This document shows, in pieces, positions 45,622 through 54,339 of a stretch of DNA of 64,000 bases (positions are counted from its first letter, which is position 1; each line of letters opens with the position of its first letter). The position numbers and the translations under genes were made by a program. Under the pieces are notes generated by a model that was given only the letters and a program-made list of their open reading frames with translations, did no database searches and had not been told where the DNA came from. The DNA is from Trichosporon coremiiforme (Eukaryota > Basidiomycota > Tremellomycetes > Trichosporonales > Trichosporonaceae), in contig BCJJ01000024.1 in assembly GCA_039545355.1 (NCBI GenBank), positions 655,953 to 719,952 on the forward strand, read 5' to 3'.

Positions 45622-46902
45622 CTACTCATCGATGTCCTCCCTGATGGCCTCTCCCATCTGCTCGGCGCCGGGGTCGCCGCCGCGCATCTCGTTGAGCTTC
45701 TCCTCGACCCAGTCCGGCTCGTCGACCTGGCGGTCCTTGGCCCTACGCTCGTCGACCTCGTCCTCGTCCGGCTGCCTGAATCCGATACGGATCTTGTCCC
45801 AGTTATCTCCGCGAGCCTCGACGTGCCCGCGCTTGGCAACGCGCGTCTTGCGCAGCTGGGTACGGAACGAGATGGGGTTGTAGTACACGCCCTTGCGGCG
45901 CTTGCGCTTGGGCTCGTCGTCCTCGTCCTCGCCGCCAAACATGTCGTCCTCGTCGTCCTCGGCCTCCTCCTCCTGGAATGTGAGCAGCACCTCCTTGGCC
46001 GGCACGGCCTGCATGACGACCTCGTACGTCCTGATCCGGTCGTAGGGGACGTTGGGGAAGATTTCGTCCACGTCCCCGCCCTCCTCGGCCGTCTGGTTCA
46101 GGCGCTCGACACCGTCGCCGTCCAGCGGCGTCGCATAGACGTGCGCCAGGCGGTCCACCCCTTCCTCGGGCGGGAGGTAGTACTCGATGATCTGCTGGTC
46201 GTCCTCGACGATCGGGCGCAGGACGGCACTCTCGAGACGCGCCGTGCTCGCGGTCGCGGTCGGGTTGAGCGCCGTGACGGCACTCGGGCGCTCGGGGAAC
46301 TTGACGAGAATGTACGAGTTGCTCCACGCCTCGGCGTCGGGAAGAATGTCGTACTCCTCGACGACCTTGAGGTGTCGCCTCTTGGGGTCCGGGTGCTTCA
46401 TCTCCTTTGCCGGCACTTGGACATCGGCGAATGTCTTGTCGATCGCGAGGATCTGCGCCGCCTCGCTGTGGTCGACGGCCTCCTGTCGCTGCCTCTCCTG
46501 CGCTGCGCGGCGCACGTTTCCGTTCCTGCGCTGAATGTAGCTCGAGTTACGCATCCAGCTCACATCGGCCTTGGTGGGCGCGTTGCTCGTGACGTTGAGC
46601 GGGGTGAGGAGGAGCGCATCCGTCGAGTCCTGCACGCGATCGGCGTCCGGCACGGGGTTCAGCGCGCTGTCGTCGCCGTCCCAGACACCAGGGTACACGT
46701 TCAAGTCGAGGGGCATGCCCATTTCGGCGTCGGCGAGCATGGGGATCGGGGCGGAGGAGGCGAGCTGGTCGAGATACGACGGCTCGCCGAGACGGCCGAT
46801 CTCGGTCGAAACCTTGAACAGCTTGGCCGGGAAAGGCGGCGGGGGGAGGGGGTTCTCGAACCGCACGCGGACCAGGAGGTCCGACTTCGTCTTGTGCGAC
46901 AT
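45622..46902 (-). CDS. PAF1: PAF1 complex subunit Paf1
   Basis: An intronless gene of 426 residues. Paf1 is a core subunit of the PAF1 complex, which travels with RNA polymerase II and promotes elongation and histone H2B ubiquitination. Family marks are the N-terminal FENPLPPPPFPAKLF, SYLDQLASSAPIPM, MGMPLDLNVYPGVW, VSWMRNSSYI, HPDPKRRHLKVVEEYDILPD and YYNPISFRTQLRKTR. An acidic stretch, EEEAEDDEDDMFGGEDEDDE, precedes a basic KRKRRK, and a second charged stretch ends the protein. The start is an ATG after GTCGC, 270 bp from the divergent elongin C gene. A long open frame on the plus strand is a shadow. Confidence 0.94.
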   Translation of the reverse strand: MSHKTKSDLLVRVRFENPLPPPPFPAKLFKVSTEIGRLGEPSYLDQLASSAPIPMLADAEMGMPLDLNVYPGVWDGDDSALNPVPDADRVQDSTDALLLTPLNVTSNAPTKADVSWMRNSSYIQRRNGNVRRAAQERQRQEAVDHSEAAQILAIDKTFADVQVPAKEMKHPDPKRRHLKVVEEYDILPDAEAWSNSYILVKFPERPSAVTALNPTATASTARLESAVLRPIVEDDQQIIEYYLPPEEGVDRLAHVYATPLDGDGVERLNQTAEEGGDVDEIFPNVPYDRIRTYEVVMQAVPAKEVLLTFQEEEAEDDEDDMFGGEDEDDEPKRKRRKGVYYNPISFRTQLRKTRVAKRGHVEARGDNWDKIRIGFRQPDEDEVDERRAKDRQVDEPDWVEEKLNEMRGGDPGAEQMGEAIREDIDE

Positions 46903-47172
46903 GGCGGCGAGGTCGGGGGTGGTGTCGGTGTGGTCGTGGATGTGTTTTTGTTCTGAATAGCTCGAACCAACGTCAAGATGTCACCACCGTTCGGCGGCTG
47001 CGATCAGCGGCGACGGGAGTATTTGCGGATTACTAAGGTTCCTAATGAACAATAAGGATATGGACAATAGGAGAAGGGTTAATGGGTGACATTGATCCCG
47101 TGGACGACGGCCAGTCGCGTCAGGTAGCTGAAATTACATGACCAGGAGAGCTCAAGACAACAACAAGACATC

Positions 47173-47677
47173 ATGGGGGACGATTTTGTGGTCCTCGAGT
47201 CCGGCGACGGGTACTGCTTCTCGGTTCCGCGGCACATCGCGACTTCGAGCTCGACGCTCAAGGCGATGCTCGATGAGGAAGGTGAGTTTCGTAGTCCTTT
47301 CTACATGACCTCCTCCCCTCCACTTTCTCGCTCTTTCACGAGAGTCCTCGCGCGCCACGCGCCGCGACATCAGCACTCGCGCGAACGCTGGAGTAACCTC
47401 GTAGTCAAAGCTTTTTTTGTTTCACAGTGAGCTGACCTTAGGCGCATTCCAGGAAGCATCTCAGAACCGCGTGAAGCTCGGATACCGTGGCATCATCGTG
47501 CTCAAGCTCGTCGAGTACCTCGCGTTCAAGGCGCAATACGCCGACACGCCGCAGAGCGAGATCCGCGACGACTTCTTCCCCCGCATCGACCCGTACATTG
47601 CCCTCGAGCTGTGAGCTTAGTACTTCACGCCCAAGCTAACCCCCAGCCTGACGATCGCGGACTACCTTGACACCTAG
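47173..47677 (+). CDS. ELC1: elongin C (Skp1/BTB-POZ fold)
   Basis: Three exons: 47173-47281, 47442-47610 and 47647-47677, giving 102 residues, a normal length for elongin C. Family marks: FVVLESGDGYCFSVPRHIA, TSSSTLKAMLDEEGAFQEA (built across the first junction), KLVEYLAFKAQY and a C-terminus ALELLTIADYLDT. Elongin C pairs with BC-box proteins and a cullin to form ubiquitin ligases; in fungi, with Ela1 it acts on stalled RNA polymerase II. The introns are 160 and 36 nt with GTGAGT or GTGAGC donors. It shares a 270 bp divergent promoter region with PAF1 and is convergent with the RraA-like gene. Confidence 0.92.
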
Positions 47678-47843
47678 ACGCTTCCGCCTAGACACCTCGT
47701 CTGTACCGCTGAAAGTCTTCCTCCTCTGATGGGGAGAGAAGGATCCAGCGGCAGCCACACGCTTGCATTCTCATTTTGTACTTCTAGCACTACTTCTGCA
47801 TCGCTTCGTTGTCCTTGAGACGTTTCGAGGTGGAGAGGGCACT

Positions 47844-48724
47844 TTAAGGCGCCTTGCCGCGATGCTTGAGCATGCTCTCCGACACGCCCTTGCCCTGGAG
47901 CAGATCGGCACGAACCTTCTCGTCTGCCTCGCGTGCCGGCCCAGCCTTGGCGAGGACCTTCTCGACCATGTCGGGCGTGACGACGACGACACCGTCGAGG
48001 TCAGCCACGACGTAGTCGCCTGGGTTGACCGTGATCTCGGGGAAGGGCGGGTCGGCGTTGGGCGGCGCCGGCTTGATAGTGAGCGGCACGTTGAGGGCAC
48101 GCACACGCGTGAACGTGCCGGGACCGAGAACCGAGTGTCCGCGAGCGAAGACGGGGAAGCCGAGCGCGCGGTGCTCGTTCAGGTCACGGCAGCCGCCATC
48201 GAGCACAGCGCCCTGCACGCCCTTCGTCTGCGCTGCCGTGCTCATCAGGCCGCCCCAGCACCCACTCCGCACGCCGAGGGGGGTCTGCATGACAATAACA
48301 CTTCCGGAAGGGGCAGCATCGACAAAGTGCTGGTCCGGTTTCGACTTGTCGGGGTGCGAGACGGGCACCATCTGGCTGTCAGCTAAGCGACGAGCGTTGT
48401 GAGCTCACCTCGACGGTGAATGCCGGTCCGGCGATGCGCGTCTCGCCCTCCTCAAACTTGGGCGAGTACATCTTCAGGTCGGGGATGAGGCCGCCGTGCG
48501 GCACGCCGAGCTTGATGAGAGCGTCGGCGATCTGGTGTCAGTCCTGTCCTCTCAGATCTCGCGCGCTCGAGCCCGGAGCCAACGATACTCCGCAGCCTGG
48601 CCCCGTCGTTCCAGGACGTAGGAGCACTCACCTCGCACGTCGAGAGGTCCTTGAGCTTGGCGGCAGTGGCGTCGGTCATGATGCGGGCGTGGGTCTGGAG
48701 ACGGGCTGTCGCGCGGAAAGCCAT
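47844..48724 (-). CDS. RraA-like / 4-hydroxy-4-methyl-2-oxoglutarate aldolase family protein
   Basis: Three exons: 48724-48632, 48531-48409 and 48371-47844, giving 247 residues. Family marks of the HMG/CHA aldolase and RraA group are STCEIADALIKLGVPHGGL (built across the first junction), GPAFTVEMVP (second junction), GGLMSTAAQTKGVQGAVLDG, GCRDL (substrate-binding Arg/Asp) and VNPGDYVVADLDGVVVV. Bacterial relatives cleave HMG and decarboxylate oxaloacetate, or bind RNase E; fungal members are mostly uncharacterised. An aldolase or oxaloacetate decarboxylase role in the cytosol is the best guess. Intron 1 is 100 nt, intron 2 is 37 nt. A CTAATC/GATTAG palindrome lies about 80-90 bp upstream. Confidence 0.87.
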
Positions 48725-48804
48725 GGGTGGGTGATGGTGCAGTGCGAGCTTGGATGCTCGGCTGGGCTCGCTTCGGATGCTGATAACGTCATTGCCGGAG
48801 AATG

Positions 48805-48817
48805 CTAATCTGATTAG
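48805..48817. promoter_or_regulatory. CTAATC-T-GATTAG palindrome
   Basis: A perfect inverted repeat of six bases around one T, 81-93 bp upstream of the RraA-like start codon. The half-site is the same as in the spaced repeat upstream of MET17 (2064-2099). It could bind a dimeric regulator; this is inference. Confidence 0.3.
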
Positions 48818-49804
48818 GCCGCCATGTTACATCCTCTGCTATCTGCGCGCAAGGCTGGCGTGCGCTCGCTTGAGGCTGAACGGCATGAACGGGCAGGCGT
48901 GAGGCTCTGCAGTGATCAGGTTGCATGCGTGCAGCCCAGCTACCTTTAACTACGGGCCGCCTGTCGTTAGCTGTTATCGGCCTGGGATATAACCGCCAGC
49001 AAGCCTGGGGTTTAAGAACCCTACTCCCGACCCAGCTTGGGCATTATCGGTTGCTTCTGTCCGCAACTCTTTCACACATCACACAGCATACAACACTCAG
49101 GCTGACTGTCATGTACAGCTGCCGTGTGGACGATACCGACTGATAAGATAGCGGTGCCATCGAACTGGCCAGTCTTACCGCTCACCCCTGTCAATGCCGC
49201 TCTTCTACAACCGCTCAGGTGACCTCCACCCTCACCTTCGCTTGTGACCGAGGCTCTGACGCATTGGAAGACATTGACACAGCGACGCATGCCGCGAACT
49301 GGTCCTCACCACGACTTCACCGGGCATTACACCCTTCCTGGGTGGTGGACGAGGCTGCCCAACCTCCACCGGAGAACGACCTGCAATCGGAGATCGGGGC
49401 GCCATGCGGGGCATCGCGTCGGATTTGGGCCAGTTTCAGCCCAGCAAGTTTCCAACCTTTGCAGCCAGGAGGCGCTGCACGTTGCAAACGCGTTGCGGCC
49501 AGCGGGTTGTGAGGGGCGGGTATGCAATGCGATGGTTCCTTCTTACGGACGCCGGAATGCACGTAGCATCCACCGTGCGGCTCAAGCATGCAAGAACAGA
49601 TGGTACAGGTGACTACCGGATCGGTTTACCCGCTCCCTACCGCCAGGTCCTGGGTGGTGGTGCTCGGGATTTTGGGGCAGCGGCGGATGTGGCACCCCGC
49701 TTCCCTCCCAGCCCCTTCTCCATGGGCATGCCGGTGCCGCCGGCGTGCGACGGTCAACTCTCGAGTCGTGCATTGCGCTCTCCCCAGCCTCCGAATCATC
49801 CACC
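48818..49804. other. intergenic region between RraA-like gene and MPC1
   Basis: About 1 kb between divergently transcribed genes. No supported gene; the frames on both strands conflict and lack family similarity. It includes the promoter areas of both neighbours. Confidence 0.5.
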
Positions 49805-50831
49805 ATGGCGTGAGTTATTGCTAGCTACTTGAAGGATACGAGCTAACGGCAGTTCTACGTGAGTTATTTGAAACGCTGGCGCCGAGGAGCGAACACACGA
49901 ACGTCTTGGAGCGGCTTGTCGGTCCGACGTAGTCGCCGAGTGGAAATGTCGAGGGGCGTGTCTCGAATGCCGATGGGCGCGCTTCTGCGGGGCACGGCGT
50001 TGTGGGGCGAAAGTCGCATTGGGGTGTGCGCCGGCATTGCTGCTGTGCTCGCCAATGCAAGCTGCTTGCTCGCGACTATGATGTCTCTGCTGAACCGCGT
50101 GCGTTGTCACCTCACCAGACCTCGGCGCACCTACGGCACCGGCTCCAGCTAGTCTCTTCAGGAACTCAGCTGACAGACAGCGCACAGCAGTTTATGAACT
50201 GGATCAAGTCCCCCGCTGGACGCCAGTACTTCTTCAGTGAGCTGCGCTCACCGCGGTACTAACTGACGACAGGTACTCACTTCTGGGGTCCGGTCGCGAA
50301 CTGGGGTCTTCCCCTTGCCGCGCTCTCCGATGTCTTCAACAAGGATGAGGAGTACATCTCCGGCGTCATGTCGCCCACTCTCGCGGTCTACTCGTGAGTA
50401 TCCCTCGCTTCTCTGCGGCTCCGTTTCGTTGCAACTGTGAGCTGACCGCCAGGATGATCTTCATGCGCTTCGCGTGGCGTGTGATTCCGCGCAATTACCT
50501 GCTCTTCGCGTGTCACGCGACGAACGCGACCGCCCAGACGGTGCAGGAGTTGCGCTACATCAACTACTGGCACTTCGGCGGACGGGAGAAGAAGCACCCC
50601 GAGCTCGTCGCCGAGGACGCGGCCAAGGACGCGTCGCAGGAGATCAAGGACGCCGCCGCCCTCATCAAGCAGGACAAGTTCTCCGCCGCCGGCGACGACC
50701 TCAAGCAGGCCGGAAAGGAGGCCCTCCACGCCGCCACTGCGGGCGCCGAGGCCTTCTCCAAGAAGGGACAGGAGGTCAAGGCCGACCTCGAGAGCAAGGT
50801 CCAGAAGGAGCTTGACTCGCTCAAGAAGTAA
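49805..50831 (+). CDS. MPC1: mitochondrial pyruvate carrier subunit 1 with long C-terminal extension
   Basis: Five exons: 49805-49809, 49853-49858, 50181-50236, 50273-50393 and 50453-50831, giving 188 residues. The predicted start is [20 protein letters not shown], then the MPC1 core: [33 protein letters not shown] and [23 protein letters not shown]1 with MPC2/3 imports pyruvate across the inner mitochondrial membrane. Exon 1 (ATGGC, in CACCATGGC context) and the 6-base exon 2 (TTCTAC) are inferred from GTGAGTT donors and CTAAC...CAG and CTGAC...CAG acceptors; skipping exon 2 keeps the frame (MAAQQF...). Exons 3-5 are secure. After the core, residues about 115-188 form a charged Ala/Lys/Glu-rich amphipathic extension absent from most MPC1 proteins (about 110-130 residues). 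Confidence 0.88.
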
Positions 50832-51112
50832 TCGCTCCGTGTAGCGAGGACAACACCGGCAAGCAAACAGCGCATGTTTTCTGCCAAAATTACCCACTCA
50901 CACTTGACCCAGCCAGCTCAAGTGCTAGATGCACCACGATGGATGGACGCTGCTGCCGTCGCGGGGCAGCGCCGCGGTGAAGGAAGGGGGGATCGATTCG
51001 GATCAGGATAAAATCTATAGAACCCATAGTACATGCATATCCCTGGGTACCTGGGCGCTAAGCTTTACGCTGAGAGTAATACAAGATGGTTGATGGTACA
51101 GAGAAGAGGCGA

Positions 51113-51960
51113 TTACTTGAGGGACGTCTGAGCACCGCGAAGAGCGAGATAGGCCTGGTCGACGCCGGGACCGAGGTTGCGGACGATGCCCCACATCTCG
51201 ACGCCCTTGTAGCGCAGCTTCGTCCGCGGGTCCGTGTACGGCCCGTGCAGACCGGTGATGTCGCAGTACTTCTTGGCGGGGAGGAGCGAGGGCGGCGCCG
51301 TCGGCGTGTGGTCTGGGGTCAGCTCATTCGGTTCCGTCTGAAGCTTGCTCATCTCGCCTCCAGCAGTACTCACACGTGATGACCTCTCCGCGGTCCTCGA
51401 GCATCTCACCCTCCTCGTCCTCATCGACCTCCATCGGCGTCGCAGTTCCGCTCATCTCCGAGTCATCGATCGTCATGGGCGTAGCGACACCGCTCCGCCT
51501 TCCCTTGAGCGAGGACCTCGGCTTGCCGATCGGGTTCTCCTTCTTCTTCTTCTTGACGGGCTCGATCGGCTCGCCGCGAGCCTTCGCCGCCGTCTGTGCG
51601 GCGGACAGGAACCCGTCTCCTCCGCCAATACGCTCGCGCTCCAGCGTCAGGAGCTGCTTCGCATTACGCTTGAAGCCGGCTGCAGTAGCACCGGACGCGG
51701 TGCGCGAGGGCAGGGCGGAGACGAAGTTGGGGTTCTTCCATGGTCGGGGAGTGTCGGCGTAGCTCAGTTTCTCGACGAGCAGCTGCTGGTCAGCATTGAA
51801 CGCAGTCCCCGCACGGCTGAGGCAAGTAGACAACAAATGTGCAGGCGTACTCACGGGCTCATCATTCGGTGCCGGAGTCGACGCATTCGATTTGCGCGGT
51901 TGAAATCGCCCGCCCTTCGGTGGCCTGATGTCAGCTGTGTCGCGTCATGCAAGTTTACAT
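51113..51960 (-). CDS. IES6: INO80 complex subunit Ies6 (YL1-C domain)
   Basis: Four coding exons: 51960-51959, 51924-51855, 51785-51374 and 51312-51113, giving 227 residues. Ies6 with Arp5 forms a module of the INO80 chromatin remodeller in the nucleus. Family marks are the N-terminal KPRPWKNPN-like segment (TPRPWKNPNF), FKRNAKQLLTLERERI and the YL1-C domain KKYCDITGLHGPYTDP, TKLRYKGVEMW, QAYLALRGA. The start codon seems to be split: AT, a 34-nt intron (GTAAAC...CTGACATCAG), then G. The frame of exon 2 has no ATG of its own and a TGA upstream within the intron, and the join gives MPPKGGRFQPRKS. An alternative upstream ATG at about 52111 (ATGTTTCTGGCGGC) ends at a GTGAGT in a phase that does not fit. 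Divergent from the SPF45-like gene. Confidence 0.88.
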
Positions 51961-52221
51961 GTTGGTGGTGTGCTGGCAGTGGAGTGTGAGGTAGCAAGAA
52001 CAAAGTCTAGATCTAGTCCTGATGGCGCCGGTTGACTGGCGCACGGACGGGACGTGATCGCAGCGTGGTGAGTGACGAAATTGAGACCGGCACTCACCCG
52101 CCGCCAGAAACATGACGCGTGATTCCAAGCCAGGCCAGCCGGGCTCGAAATTGTTTACGTCCCACACACAATCTACATCGCATCGCACCGGCTCAGCCCA
52201 CAGCCCAACCGACACACGACG

Positions 52222-54273
52222 ATGTCGCTCTTCTCGGGCATCACGTTTACGTCGGAGAAGGCTAAGTCGCTTGCGGCCGAGTCCGCCGCGAACGCCGCCG
52301 AGGGCAGCGCGAGCCCCAGCAGCGGCACTTCGTCCGTGCCGAAACCAGCTGCCGCCGAGTCGTCTACGAGTGCAATGAATGGACAACCGAAGCCAAAGCC
52401 GAAGGAGAAGGAGACGAAGCCCAGCGCTGCACTCGCGTTCGCCCCGAGACCGAAACCGAAACGTCCCACAGCAGCGCAGTTCATGTCCACGACAACAGCC
52501 GCTCCGGTTGTCGAAGCTGCTCCTGTCCTGATCGTCCCTCCGCCAGCACCTTCCTCATCCGTGTCGGCCCTGAGTGAGCCAGACGTGGTGGTGCCGGCTA
52601 TGACGATAGCTGCGGCCGAGAAGGCGAAGCGGGCCAAAGGCGAGCCCTCAGAGCAGCCCAAGAAAAAGAAGAAGAGGGTGAGCTGCCCAGAACTGACAAA
52701 GCTGACAGCAGAAACGCCGCGTGCAGCACACCTTCAACCCGGACGAGGAATACGATCCGAACCGGCCAAACGATCTAGGCGAGTACCAGCACTACCGGCG
52801 GAAGGTGCGCGAGGAGCGCCTAGCCCGGAGCAGGAGGGAAGGCTCCGAATCGAGCTATTACTCGGACAGCAGCGATGCAGCACCGCGGCGAGATGGTACG
52901 TATACTCACAGCTGTCTAGAACATGGTTAGCTGACGATCAGCGCCAAAACTGTTCGCGCCGCCGAGGGAACTGACGCAGGGCGTGCGCATGGCGTCCCCG
53001 CCTCGTCGGTCTGCACCCCCGCCGCGCCCGCCGGCTGAGAGGGGGGAAGACGCCTACGCCCGCCGAGCGGCTATGGCCCAGAGTGGAGAGGACGCATATG
53101 CTCGGCGAGCAGCGATGGCCCAGTCGGGCGACGAAGCGTATGCGCGGCGCATGGCAATGTCCACACCTGCTGGCGTGCCGGCCGCAGCTGCTACCCCGCC
53201 TGTCGCTCCGTCAGCAGCGAGACCACCACCGCCGCCGTCAATGCCGCTCATGCCACCGAGTCTACCTGGAGGACCGCCGAGACCACCGCACTCTATGCCG
53301 CCCATGCCGCCGACGTTGGGCAGACCACCACCAGCCATGCCGCCCATGCCTCCCAGCCTTCCGCCAGCTGGTCCACCGCCAGCCATGCCCCCGATGCCAC
53401 CGACACTGACCCGGCCACCGGCGCCAACAGCGGAGCAGGCCGAGTACGCGAAGCAAATAGCAGACAAGCGTGCGGCCGTCGAAGCGCTCGCTGCCAAGTT
53501 TGGTTTCGCGAAGAAACCTGCGCCCGAGCCAGAGACGGAGGACACGAGCGTGCCGTTCGCAGAGAGGAGTGAGTTGTCCCCTTCCCCTCCCCTCCTCTCC
53601 CACTTCCCATCCTCTTCCCTCTCTTCGCAGAGCTGTTTAAGTCGTTCCCAGCTAACAACCAGTGATGAAGAAGTGGGGCCACGTCGCAGGCCAAGCACTG
53701 AAGGAAGGCGGGCTCACCTCTGCCCTGTCAGCAGAACACTTCCAGTCCTCCCCCTCGTCTTCGAACTTGGCCTCTGCAAACCTCTCGAAGCGCGCACGAG
53801 CCAAGGCCGCCGCGCGTGCCGCGTCCTCGAAGTGGAAACAGGCGCCCAACGCGCGTGGGCGGATTATCGACCAAGATCGCGCGGGTCGGCAGGCCGTCTC
53901 GCGCGAGCGATACGGAGACGAGTCGCGTATTGTGGTCATTACGGGTCTGGGCGAGGGCGCCGACGTCGTTCCGGACGGACTTGTGGATAGGGTGGGCGAG
54001 GCGGCGAGCGAGCTCGGCATCGTGGAACGGATCGTGCTGCATCTTGTCGACCCGCCTCCGAGGGAGGATAGAGATTGTCTCAGAGTGTTTGTCGTGTTTA
54101 GCGGTATGGCGGGCGCGTACCGGTTCGTGACGGGTACAACGCAGATCAATGGTCGAGAAGTGGTGAGTACGACAGTCTGACGAGCTATGAGTGTGCTATA
54201 TAGCTGACACCAGCGTGTGAGGTATTTCGACGAGGGCCGCTTCGAGCGCGGAGACCGCGACGGCGAGCTCTAA
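52222..54273 (+). CDS. splicing factor 45-like protein (G-patch and UHM/RRM)
   Basis: Five exons: 52222-52677, 52712-52895, 52942-53568, 53663-54162 and 54214-54273, giving 608 residues. SPF45/RBM17/DRT111 proteins act in 3' splice site choice. The start MSLFSGITF is typical. Next come a Ser/Ala/Pro-rich stretch, KKKKKRRVQHTFNPDEEYDP (across the first junction), DLGEYQHYRRKVREERL, three tandem copies of a GEDAYARRAAMAQS unit (about 245-287), and a Pro/Met-rich stretch with PPMPP units. The G-patch begins MMKKWGHVAGQALKEGGL. The C-terminal RRM of UHM type has IVVITGL, DCLRVFVVFSG and, at the end, RYFDEGRFERGD. The domain order and intron phases support one gene. The YARR repeat and PPMPP tracts make this protein longer than human SPF45 (401 residues). 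Confidence 0.9.
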
Positions 54274-54339
54274 TGTATGGAAATGCATATTCATCTACAC
54301 TTGTTATGCGGAATGCTTTGCTTGCTTTTGTTCTGTTTG

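Noticed and set aside
45553..46956. 467-codon open frame antisense to PAF1
   Set aside because: Shadow of PAF1 coding sequence; Leu/Val/Arg/Gly-rich with no family marks.
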